Translations under genes and position numbers: made by a program
From: Candidatus Buchananbacteria bacterium
GTDB taxonomy: Bacteria; Patescibacteriota; Patescibacteriia; Buchananbacterales; UBA6539
Length of the DNA: 38,827 nt
Direction of reading: 5' to 3'
NCBI GenBank assembly: GCA_016930315.1
Contig: JAFGGX010000029.1
Coordinates: forward strand, 1-38,827
Shown here: piece after piece, positions 1 through 6,109 of the stretch
How positions within the stretch are numbered: position 1 is the stretch's first letter
Layout: each line of letters begins with the position of its first letter
Notes under the pieces: model-generated
What the model saw: the letters and a program-made list of their open reading frames with translations, nothing else
What the model was told of the DNA's origin: nothing
The model's database searches: none

Positions 1-91
1 ACAGTATATGCGGTTCGCTCGTTGCACTTCGCTCTCCCATATTTTGCTCCGTTTCACTCCGCAAAACATCGCATATACTGAAACGTTGTGT
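1..91 (+). repeat. attC site 1 (left end truncated by window)
   Basis: Arms CAGTATATGCG (2-12) and CGCATATACTG (70-80) are perfectly inverted, followed by AAAC and the core GTTGTGT (85-91). The R'' box should end just before base 1 and is not visible. The loop starts GTTCGC, as in sites 2 and 3. It belongs to a cassette lying to the left of the window. Confidence 0.75.
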
Positions 92-739
92 GAAATATTT
101 TTATTAAAATTCAACTATATATCAAAAGATATCGACAAAAAAGAAATCATCAATTACTTTAGAGCTAATATCTACGAAGCTCTGGTCTCTTTTAATGCCT
201 GGCAAATTTTGTTTTTTTCAAAATCTAAAGATATGGTCTCTGAAGAATTAGCTAAACAATATGTTGAAATCCAAAATTACCACAAAAATTTTTTTGTTGC
301 AGCTGAAAGAGCTTTCCTTGTTAACGCAATAATGTTGCTTTGTCACTCATTCGACAACAGAGATGACTCCTTATCTTTGTACAAAATTAATAACGATAAA
401 ACAAAACTGTTCGTTTCAAAAAATAAAGCTATAATTAAAAAATTGAAAAATCTAAGATCAAAAATATTTGCCCATCGGGATGTTAAGGCAGAAAAAGATA
501 ACATAATTCCACCGGCAACTGAAATTGATGATTTTTTTAAAAACCTGATTTCTTTCTATAACGAATTATCAAAAAATGTTGATAATTCATCCACTTATTT
601 TAACCATGCAAACGATATTAAGAAAGATACCGATAACCTTCTTATGAATGTTTATAGGGGTGAGACTATTCGTAAAACAGAGGTAGACATTAAATGGAAA
701 TGGCAAGAAAACAACAAAAAAATATCTGGCATAATATAG
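86..739 (+). CDS. HEPN-domain (AbiU2-like) cassette protein
   Basis: An all-helical, lysine-rich protein of about 217 residues. The motif RSKIFAHRD fits the HEPN signature R-x4-6-H, and its wording (R.K..AHRD) matches the AbiU2-type HEPN group. HEPN proteins are often RNases in toxin-antitoxin, abortive-infection and other defence systems, so a defence role is an inference. The open frame begins at base 8 inside attC 1, which is coincidental. No in-frame ATG occurs before base 233, and starting there would remove the first helix. The TTG at 86, the first codon of the cassette, is therefore the most economical start but is unproven. The stop lies about 30 bp before the next attC, as expected for a cassette ORF. 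Confidence 0.6.
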   Translation: MCEIFLLKFNYISKDIDKKEIINYFRANIYEALVSFNAWQILFFSKSKDMVSEELAKQYVEIQNYHKNFFVAAERAFLVNAIMLLCHSFDNRDDSLSLYKINNDKTKLFVSKNKAIIKKLKNLRSKIFAHRDVKAEKDNIIPPATEIDDFFKNLISFYNELSKNVDNSSTYFNHANDIKKDTDNLLMNVYRGETIRKTEVDIKWKWQENNKKISGII

Positions 740-771
740 TTGAATTTTAATTAATAAAAATAAAATACTTC

Positions 772-1052
772 ACACAACACGGGCTAGTCGGTTCGTGCTT
801 GCTAAAAATTATTAAGAAAAAATATGGAAAAAATAAATGAATTTATAACAATAGTTGCGCTCCTTATGGGGGTTAGAGCATATCTAAATGCTTCCCGTCT
901 ACAGAAAAGGTTTAATAAACTTGAAGAAAGCCTACAGAATAAGGGAATAGTGGTAGAGAAAGATTTATGGCCAAATTAAACATTAATAATTTTTAGCGCG
1001 CTCACGCAAATCCCGCGTTCGCGGGACTTCGACTAGCCCGGAAACGTTAGCT
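772..1052 (+). repeat. attC site 2, with an ORF inside its loop
   Basis: R'' ACACAAC (772-778), spacer A, L'' CGGGCTAGTCG (780-790); L' CGACTAGCCCG (1030-1040), spacer GAAAC, R' GTTAGCT (1046-1052). The 11-bp arms pair perfectly. R'' matches the 5' end of its own cassette (TTGTGT at 86). The loop is about 240 nt and contains the 51-codon ORF at 824-979 plus a GC-rich hairpin, TCCCGCGTTCGCGGGA (1010-1025). Confidence 0.75.
824..979 (+). CDS. Small membrane-type protein inside attC loop
   Basis: A 51-residue ORF lying entirely between the arms of attC 2. Residues about 6-20 are hydrophobic (FITIVALLMGVRAYL), followed by a basic/acidic amphipathic stretch that could form a short coiled coil. 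I recognise no family. The start ATG is preceded by an A-rich stretch (AAGAAAAAAT) but no clear Shine-Dalgarno sequence. It occupies the same position relative to the left attC arm as the 126-residue ORF in attC 3, which argues it is not a chance frame. Expression is unproven. Confidence 0.4.
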   Translation: MEKINEFITIVALLMGVRAYLNASRLQKRFNKLEESLQNKGIVVEKDLWPN

Positions 1053-1073
1053 GAAATTTTATTTTTTACATCT

Positions 1074-1304
1074 ATGTCTACACCAGAAAGTTTTGAACCA
1101 ACTATAGAACAGCCAAAACCATATTGGCAACAAATTAGAGAGATAGAATCTCAGCTTTTTCCTGAATTTAAGGATGAGGATTTTTGTATTCACCCACCTG
1201 AGACAAAATGTCTTTATTTCGCCCCAAGTGTACATTTTAGGAAAGACTTGATCACAGAAGCAGATGTTGAAAATTTTAAAAACGATCCGGAAAAAAAATG
1301 TTAA
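1074..1304 (+). CDS. N-terminal part of frameshifted methyltransferase-like protein
   Basis: A 76-residue frame starting 21 nt after the attC core GTTAGCT, the usual distance in this array. It ends at TGT-TAA directly after an A8 run (1291-1298). The next frame (1298-1756) continues at that point with a Rossmann motif I. Inserting one A, or a -1 slip on the heptamer A AAA AAA, would join the two into about 228 residues reading ...DPEKKMLSVGAGAAYLE. The N-terminal portion (residues 10-70) resembles the helical lead-in of class I methyltransferases but has no motif of its own. It may be a frameshift, an assembly homopolymer error, or programmed or transcriptional slippage. Confidence 0.6.
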   Translation: MSTPESFEPTIEQPKPYWQQIREIESQLFPEFKDEDFCIHPPETKCLYFAPSVHFRKDLITEADVENFKNDPEKKC

Positions 1305-1756
1305 GTGTCGGGGCTGGTGCGGCTTACTTAGAAAGATTACTCGTACACCTAGGCGTCAACAAAGACAATATTATTTTAGCTGATGTCGAGCCAAAACATT
1401 TGCCAGATGACTTTCAAATTAAAATTTTCGACATGTTTGAAGAGTGGCCCGAATTCAAAGATAGACAAAAATTTGATCTAATTATATTCCCGGAAAATCC
1501 TTCTATTAATGTGCATTGTCATAAATATGGTGAGCCTGAAATTCAGACATTCTCCTCAATTTTCGCAAAAGCGTTACAAAATCTAAAACTAGAAGGCGAA
1601 ATAAAAATGACAGGCAATCCCACTGGACCAGAAATAACAGAAAAAGTTGAGCAAGAATTACGCAAAGCTGGCTATAATGTTACGGTTCAAAACCTTCACC
1701 CAACTAAAGAGTCACTAATTGTAGTAAAAAATAAAACATCACCTAACACGGGCTAG
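1298..1756 (+). CDS. Class I SAM methyltransferase-like domain (cassette)
   Basis: A 152-residue Rossmann-type domain. The glycine motif LSVGAGAAYLERLL is the SAM-binding motif I, ILADVEP supplies the acidic residue after strand 2, and FDLIIFPEN fits motif IV. The substrate cannot be told. The ATG at 1298 lies inside the A8 run and has no Shine-Dalgarno sequence, so this is most likely the C-terminal part of a protein starting at 1074. The stop TAG falls inside the L'' arm of attC 3, a common arrangement in cassettes, where ORFs run to or into their attC. Confidence 0.65.
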   Translation: MLSVGAGAAYLERLLVHLGVNKDNIILADVEPKHLPDDFQIKIFDMFEEWPEFKDRQKFDLIIFPENPSINVHCHKYGEPEIQTFSSIFAKALQNLKLEGEIKMTGNPTGPEITEKVEQELRKAGYNVTVQNLHPTKESLIVVKNKTSPNTG

Positions 1757-2237
1757 CCGGTTCGCGAGCTAAAAAATTATTTCATTACCACTATGGGTAG
1801 TTTCATTGAGACAAATGATACACTCCAAATCACCTCAGATCAGGGTTTTCCTCGTGAGCTAGATTATGAGCAACATAAAAAGAAACCCTTCACGGCCAAG
1901 GCTTTTAAAGATAAAGTATTTGAATTTAGAGACAAAGATAAAATTAGAATCTATCACGCTCCTCCGGTTAGAGTGTTTCTTGTGCATAATATCGATGGTA
2001 AGTGGCTCTATTGGGGCTTGGTACATATCCTTAAAGTCGTGCATGACCAAGTGAATAAGACGACCTCTGGGAAATTCAAAATCATCTATATTTATACACC
2101 GGAGGAAATGAAACAAGCTCATCGGCTGATCGATCGAAATCCGAAGACAGACTTCTTGCAAGTAATGAAATAATTTTCTTAGCTCGCTCACCCAAATCCC
2201 GCGGTCGCGGGACTTCGGCTAGCCCGAAACGTTAGCT
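1741..2237 (+). repeat. attC site 3, with an ORF inside its loop
   Basis: R'' ACCTAAC (1741-1747), spacer A, L'' CGGGCTAGCCG (1749-1759); L' CGGCTAGCCCG (2216-2226), spacer AAAC, R' GTTAGCT (2231-2237). R'' differs by one base from the complement of its cassette's 5' end. The segment between the arms also has inverted ends, GCGAGCTAA (1763-1771) and TTAGCTCGC (2179-2187). It carries the 126-residue ORF and a hairpin TCCCGCGGTCGCGGGA near the right arm. Confidence 0.75.
1793..2173 (+). CDS. Hypothetical protein inside attC loop
   Basis: A 126-residue basic, soluble protein rich in K, F, Y and I. The middle (residues about 55-105) alternates hydrophobic and polar residues, with VRVFLVHNIDGKWLYWG followed by FKIIYIYTPEEM, suggesting a small alpha/beta fold with several strands. 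I do not recognise a family. The gene lies wholly between the arms of attC 3 and starts 33 nt after the left arm, as the ORF in attC 2 does. The antisense frame of similar length (1859-2191) has no recognisable composition and I regard it as a shadow. Confidence 0.6.
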   Translation: MGSFIETNDTLQITSDQGFPRELDYEQHKKKPFTAKAFKDKVFEFRDKDKIRIYHAPPVRVFLVHNIDGKWLYWGLVHILKVVHDQVNKTTSGKFKIIYIYTPEEMKQAHRLIDRNPKTDFLQVMK

Positions 2238-2255
2238 GAAATAATTATAAACAAC

Positions 2256-2681
2256 ATGCCAATAAGCAAAGAAGAAAAAATTCCAAAAGAAGCCTACCTC
2301 CTATTCGAAGAGGCAAACCAATTGAAAGATTTGAGAGCACAGCCACTTGCAATTCAAAAATATACCGAAGCAATTGAAATATATCCTAATTTCTGGGAAG
2401 CCTTAGACAATCGAGGCTTAACAAAAATGGATTTTGCCCAAGTAGACTTTAATCAAAACAAGGAAGCTATTTTAGATTTTGAAAAGTCTTTACTCATTAA
2501 TCCGCAATCGTTCGTTGCTCTATTTTCAATTGGTGAGTGTTACTTTAGGTTAGGTGAATATAATAAGGCGTTGGCAAAATTACAAGAATGCCTAAAAATT
2601 GACCCTGGCAATAAAGACCCTGAACACAAGTTCACTAAGCAGGCCATAGAGGACACAAAAAAACGGTTAAACGCTAAATAG
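2256..2681 (+). CDS. TPR-repeat protein (cassette)
   Basis: A 141-residue protein with three tetratricopeptide-like repeats, roughly residues 8-45, 46-82 and 83-118. Signature positions are visible in AIQKYTEAIEIYPNFWEALDNRG and again in ALFSIGECYFRLGEYNKAL.KLQECLKIDPGN. TPRs form a helical scaffold for protein contacts; the partner is unknown. There is no signal peptide. The start lies 18 nt after the attC core and the stop 30 bp before attC 4, so it is the single ORF of its cassette. Confidence 0.85.
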   Translation: MPISKEEKIPKEAYLLFEEANQLKDLRAQPLAIQKYTEAIEIYPNFWEALDNRGLTKMDFAQVDFNQNKEAILDFEKSLLINPQSFVALFSIGECYFRLGEYNKALAKLQECLKIDPGNKDPEHKFTKQAIEDTKKRLNAK

Positions 2682-2710
2682 GCTTTCTGATAAATGTTTA
2701 TAATTACATC

Positions 2711-2764
2711 AGCTAACAGCCGCTATTAAACATTAAAACGATTTCATAGCGGCGGACGTTAGCT
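2711..2764 (+). repeat. attC site 4 (compact, 54 bp)
   Basis: R'' AGCTAAC (2711-2717), spacer A, L'' GCCGCTAT (2719-2726), a 19-nt loop, L' ATAGCGGC (2746-2753), spacer GGAC, R' GTTAGCT (2758-2764). R'' and R' are perfect complements. This is a textbook-sized attC and the last one seen; sequence to its right is either chromosome or a cassette that has lost its attC. Confidence 0.85.
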
Positions 2765-2787
2765 GAAATAAAAAATAATTTTTAAAT

Positions 2788-3276
2788 ATGCCAAGATACT
2801 TTTCCCAAACTTTCGGAGTAGTCGGAGCTATTCTAGAAAAAGATGGTAAAATTGCTTTAGTCAAAGAAAATATGCCCGACAAACCAGACAACGGGAAGTG
2901 GAATCAACCGGCTGGCTGGATTGAAGTTGGCGAAGATCCAATTATTAGCGTTAAAAGAGAAGTGGAAGAAGAAACCGGTTTTGAATTTGAGCCAACCGGA
3001 GTACTAAGCATTTGTTCACTGGTCCGGAAAGACTTAACTGATCACTATAATGCTACCCCGCACGCCATTAAAATAATTTTTATCGGAAAAATTAAAACTG
3101 ACAAACAAAAAACTTTACACAACGATGTTTCCGAAATTAAGTGGTTTAGCCCCGATGAAATATATGCAATGGACAACCAAACCTTACGCGACGTTGACAT
3201 TAAAGATTTGGTCAAAGACTATTTGACCGGCAAACACTATTCATTGGAATTAATCAAACACACTGTCCAAAATTAA
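2788..3276 (+). CDS. Nudix hydrolase
   Basis: A 162-residue single-domain Nudix protein. The Nudix box G-x5-E-x7-REUXEEXGU is intact (GWIEVGE, then seven residues, then REVEEETGF; residues about 43-65). The glutamates bind the divalent metals that cleave a nucleoside diphosphate linked to another moiety. The substrate cannot be told from sequence. It starts 23 nt after the last attC core and has no attC after it, so it is either the chromosomal gene bounding the array or a stranded cassette. A weak hairpin follows the stop. Confidence 0.9.
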   Translation: MPRYFSQTFGVVGAILEKDGKIALVKENMPDKPDNGKWNQPAGWIEVGEDPIISVKREVEEETGFEFEPTGVLSICSLVRKDLTDHYNATPHAIKIIFIGKIKTDKQKTLHNDVSEIKWFSPDEIYAMDNQTLRDVDIKDLVKDYLTGKHYSLELIKHTVQN

Positions 3277-3278
3277 CC

Positions 3279-3297
3279 AAAGGCCAGATGTGGCTTT
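3279..3297 (+). terminator. Weak hairpin after Nudix gene
   Basis: AAAG(G)CCA and TGGCTTT form a 7-bp stem with one bulged G and loop GATG, starting 3 nt after the stop. The downstream tract TATAATAATT is poor in T, so termination would be weak. Confidence 0.35.
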
Positions 3298-3325
3298 ATA
3301 ATAATTACTGATTCATAATAAAAAT

Positions 3326-3514
3326 ATGTCTGAAAAAAATCCATGGGAATCAAACCCAGAGGAAAACCCATTTGAAGACTGGGAAAAAAAGCGGGAAAAA
3401 ATCCTGAATTTGCAGAAATGCTTGAAAGATGGAAAAGTATCGAGGATAATATCAAATCAAGAGAGGTGGATTATAGAGAAACAGACGAAGATTATGCATT
3501 TTTTATTAAAATAA
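3326..3514 (+). CDS. N-terminal part of frameshifted acidic protein
   Basis: The frame opens MSEKNPWESNPEENPFEDW, rich in E, N, P and W and typical of an intrinsically polar N-terminus. After the run GGGAAAAAATCC the reading continues better in the next frame: adding one A gives ...REKNPEFAEMLERWKSIED, running straight into the 3418-3897 ORF. The rest of this frame (to 3514) has no comparable character. I read only about the first 25 codons as real and take the two frames as one broken or mis-sequenced gene of about 190 residues. Confidence 0.5.
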   Translation: MSEKNPWESNPEENPFEDWEKKREKILNLQKCLKDGKVSRIISNQERWIIEKQTKIMHFLLK

Positions 3515-3897
3515 CTGACAATGGAGATACCTTTTTCTGCACAGGCAATAGCGAAAATAATAAAAGTGGTGAACTGATTACTTGGGTGAATAGTGATCCT
3601 AAAATAAAAAGAAAGTTAGAGGAAAATAAAATTGATATTGGTTTTTACCCAGCTTATTTTACAATTGAACCTAATCCAGGTGGTAATAGTTGGAAAATGC
3701 GCGTTAGATTAAAGAATGACGAATCAATCAACTGGGAATTAAATATTGATAAATTAGCAGTCTGGTTTCTCCAAGAAAATAGATTAGTCGAAGAAGGAAC
3801 GGTTGACGAAAAAGAGGTCGATCAGATAACCGATGAAATGTTAAGAGAAAATGATGATGACGAGAAAGATGAAGATGAATCGGATGATACAAAATAA
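3418..3897 (+). CDS. Hypothetical acidic-tailed protein (main part)
   Basis: A 159-residue soluble protein. Residues 20-120 look like an alpha/beta domain (FFIKITDNGDTFFCTG, IDIGFYPAYFTIEPNPGG, WKMRVRLK). The C-terminus is a run of D and E from about residue 136 on. No known family is recognised. The ATG at 3418 is internal to a longer open frame that begins around 3390, and the natural start is probably 3326 by way of a one-base frame correction in an A6 run. Two strong terminators follow immediately. Confidence 0.65.
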   Translation: MLERWKSIEDNIKSREVDYRETDEDYAFFIKITDNGDTFFCTGNSENNKSGELITWVNSDPKIKRKLEENKIDIGFYPAYFTIEPNPGGNSWKMRVRLKNDESINWELNIDKLAVWFLQENRLVEEGTVDEKEVDQITDEMLRENDDDEKDEDESDDTK

Positions 3898-3908
3898 AAA
3901 TTCTTTCC

Positions 3909-3946
3909 GGCCAGGCGTGGAAGCCTGGCCTTTATAATTCTTTTTT
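3909..3946 (+). terminator. Rho-independent terminator
   Basis: Stem GGCCAGGC (3909-3916) with GCCTGGCC (3923-3930), loop GTGGAA, followed by TTTATAATTCTTTTTT. It closes the plus-strand transcript of the 3326/3418 gene. Confidence 0.85.
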
Positions 3947-3963
3947 ATATTCCACCAAACAAC

Positions 3964-3997
3964 AAAGGTGAGGCGTAAAAAGCCTCACCTTTTATTT
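3964..3997 (+). terminator. Second rho-independent terminator
   Basis: Stem AAAGGTGAGGC (3964-3974) with GCCTCACCTTT (3982-3992), 7-nt loop, then TATTTC. It lies between convergent genes and could also serve the minus-strand stomatin gene, although the minus-side T-tract (CTTTGTTGTTTGG) is interrupted. Confidence 0.75.
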
Positions 3998-4018
3998 CAA
4001 CTCACCCAAAACAATCCC

Positions 4019-4780
4019 TTATTGCTTCTTGGTTTGATTATAAGTTTCAAAGGCTCTAAGAATTTCTAATGGTAGAGCAAAAACTACTGTATTTGACTGA
4101 TCAGAAGAAATGTCATTGATAGATTGAAGGGTTCGTAGATGCAAAGCCCCAGTTGATGAAGACAATATATGAGCGGCTTTGGCCATATTTTCAGCAGCCA
4201 CTACTTCTCCTTCGGCTTTAATAATTACTGCCCGTCGTTCCCGTTCGGCTTCGGCTTGCTTACCAATGGTGCGCTTCATATCTTCGGGCAAAGTGATGTC
4301 TTTAAGTTCAACATTAATCACTTTAATCCCCCACGGATCGGAAGCCTCGTCAACAATTTTTTGAATCCGCTGTGAAATCTGATCGCGATTCGCCAACAAC
4401 TCATCTAAACTAACTTCACCAGTGGCATTACGCATGGTGGTTTGAGCCAACTGGGAAATAGCGTAATTAAAATTTTCTACTTCAATTACTGCCTTAGCCG
4501 CATCGGAAACTTTGTAATAAATAACGGCATTAATTTTGACTGAAATATTATCTTTGGTAATTGATTCTTGGTCCGGCACATCAACGGCCTTAACTCTAAT
4601 GTCGACTTTGCGCATTGATTGAAAAATCGGCCAAACCAACCGCCAACCCGGCTCTATGGTTTTGGTATACTTACCAAGTGTAAACTTTACACCTCTTTCA
4701 TATTGATTAATCTGCTTAATTGAAGACAAAATAACCAAAACGATAATAATAAGTAACGGTGAGGAAAAAATATAAGACAT
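4019..4780 (-). CDS. Stomatin/prohibitin-like SPFH (band 7) protein
   Basis: A 253-residue membrane-anchored scaffold protein. Residues about 4-20 are a single hydrophobic anchor, followed by the band-7 opening INQYERGVKFTLGKY and the PGW...P element. A long SPFH domain follows (RNATGEVSLDELLANRDQI, WGIKVINVELKDITLPEDM). The alanine/glutamate-rich helix (KQAEAERERRAVIIKAEGE) is typical of the slipin/stomatin coiled coil that drives oligomerisation. It probably organises membrane microdomains or regulates a membrane protease. No NfeD-type partner is adjacent. It lies 25 bp downstream of a multi-pass membrane gene and is probably co-transcribed with it. Confidence 0.93.
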   Translation of the reverse strand: MSYIFSSPLLIIIVLVILSSIKQINQYERGVKFTLGKYTKTIEPGWRLVWPIFQSMRKVDIRVKAVDVPDQESITKDNISVKINAVIYYKVSDAAKAVIEVENFNYAISQLAQTTMRNATGEVSLDELLANRDQISQRIQKIVDEASDPWGIKVINVELKDITLPEDMKRTIGKQAEAERERRAVIIKAEGEVVAAENMAKAAHILSSSTGALHLRTLQSINDISSDQSNTVVFALPLEILRAFETYNQTKKQ

Positions 4781-4804
4781 AAATTTTAATTTTAATTATC
4801 TAAA

Positions 4805-6058
4805 CTAATTATATAATTGCGATATAATTTCTTGCTGAATTTGTGATATTAATTGAGTACACTCTGATTCTGATTTAATCTGTGAACAAGTATAATCAAA
4901 ACCCATGCCATAGCCAATAACAAACGACTGATTCTGCAAAGATTGGATTTGATCGTCAGTTAATGTACCTACCTCACCATCGGTGACATGCTGACCACCC
5001 AACACAAAGCCAGCTTTATAATCATCCAAAACCAAACCAGCATATACACTTTTTGCATAATCATAACTCGTTAATACTGGGTCAAGACCGTCTGACATAT
5101 CCTCAATTAAATTAGGCTGAAATTTAGCATCAGACACAGCAGAAAAAGTTTTTATTAAAGGCAGAACTACAGAAATACCAATGAACAAAATCAACCCAAA
5201 AATAATTATTAAACTTAAACCAAATTTTTTCCAACCGCTCATTAAATCAGTCTCAATTTTTTTAACCTCCTTAGCTTGTTTAATTTCCTGGTAAAGATAA
5301 TAATTAAACATCAAAGAAATTATTATTGCCGGAATCAACAGAATATAAAACACGACAGTACCAACAAAACCAAAAATACCGATAGCGCTGCTACTTAATT
5401 TTAAGACTGACGGTATCAAAATAAATAAACCGGCAATCAAATAAATAAAAGCCATCAAACAAATCTGAAGCACTAAGGCGCGGGAAAAAACCGTGAACCA
5501 ATAACCCTTTACCAGCTGATAACTCTTTTTGATTGAAAAAAATACCTTACCATCTTCAATGGCTAGAATAAAAGCCGCAAAGGACAGACTAATAGTTAAA
5601 TAAATACCTGGCACGGCCAAAAGTAAAAATCCAAGAAAAGTTATTAGGCCCACTATCAAATTCAGACCAACAAAAGGCAAAACTTTTTTCACTGATTTTT
5701 TAAGCGCCCGCCAAGCAGTAATGTTAGGCAAGTCTTTAAGTATAAGATATTGAGCCACCATCACCCAGTGTAAAATAAAGATAACCGCAATTATCCCCAG
5801 CAAACTTAAGATTATATTTGAGACAACAAGAAAAGATTGATTATCACCATGGGTTGCAAACGCAGTAACAAAGAAAAAGATTGCAAAAATAATCATCAAG
5901 ACTAAAAGCCCAACTAACAGACCAGTATAAACTTTTAAAAATTCCAACCAGCTATCTTTAAATAAGTGCCAAGACTTTACTAACAATTTTCTAGCTGGCA
6001 AAATATTTGACTGCTCGGTTACTGCTGCCGTGACAACAGACGAGTTTTGTTCTGTCAT
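4805..6058 (-). CDS. Multi-pass membrane protein with extracytoplasmic C-terminal domain
   Basis: A 417-residue protein with about six transmembrane segments between residues 40 and 260, one more near 280-305, and a soluble C-terminal domain of about 110 residues. The core reads FLLLAVPGIYLTISLSF followed by IKKSYQLVKGYWF, the pattern seen in the DUF975 and GPDPase membrane-domain group, where a PGI turn precedes an S..LVKG element. The C-terminal domain contains two cysteines (YTCSQ, SECTQ) that could form a disulfide. Function is unknown; the neighbours suggest an envelope role. It sits 51 bp downstream of the phosphohexomutase gene. Confidence 0.7.
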   Translation of the reverse strand: MTEQNSSVVTAAVTEQSNILPARKLLVKSWHLFKDSWLEFLKVYTGLLVGLLVLMIIFAIFFFVTAFATHGDNQSFLVVSNIILSLLGIIAVIFILHWVMVAQYLILKDLPNITAWRALKKSVKKVLPFVGLNLIVGLITFLGFLLLAVPGIYLTISLSFAAFILAIEDGKVFFSIKKSYQLVKGYWFTVFSRALVLQICLMAFIYLIAGLFILIPSVLKLSSSAIGIFGFVGTVVFYILLIPAIIISLMFNYYLYQEIKQAKEVKKIETDLMSGWKKFGLSLIIIFGLILFIGISVVLPLIKTFSAVSDAKFQPNLIEDMSDGLDPVLTSYDYAKSVYAGLVLDDYKAGFVLGGQHVTDGEVGTLTDDQIQSLQNQSFVIGYGMGFDYTCSQIKSESECTQLISQIQQEIISQLYN

Positions 6059-6109
6059 AAATTATTCTTATTAATAAAGCCCACAAGCTCTTGGCTCATT
6101 TTTTCTAGA

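Larger units (their letters stand above)
1..2764 (+). mobile_element. Integron gene-cassette array (no integrase in view)
   Basis: Four attC-like sites lie in one orientation and divide the region into cassettes 86-1046, 1047-2231 and 2232-2758. Seen directly: each site has perfect inverted arms (L''/L'), a 1-nt spacer on the left and a 4-5 nt spacer on the right, and ends in a GTTGTGT or GTTAGCT core followed by GAAAT. The first bases of each complete cassette are complementary to the R'' of its own attC: TTGTGTGAA with TTCACACAAC, and TTAGCTGA with TCAGCTAAC or TCACCTAAC. This is what recombination between the G and TT of the core predicts. ORFs begin 18-23 nt after the core. The array is cut by the left window edge. 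By the usual layout, the integrase and attI would lie further left, unless this is an attC cluster without an integrase. Confidence 0.85.

Noticed and set aside
8-85. The first 26 codons of the frame open from base 8
   Set aside because: This stretch is attC 1 (arms, loop and spacer); the open frame through it is accidental.
1859-2191. 110-codon ORF on the minus strand
   Set aside because: Antisense to the 126-residue ORF, begins inside it and reads through the attC hairpin; no recognisable composition.
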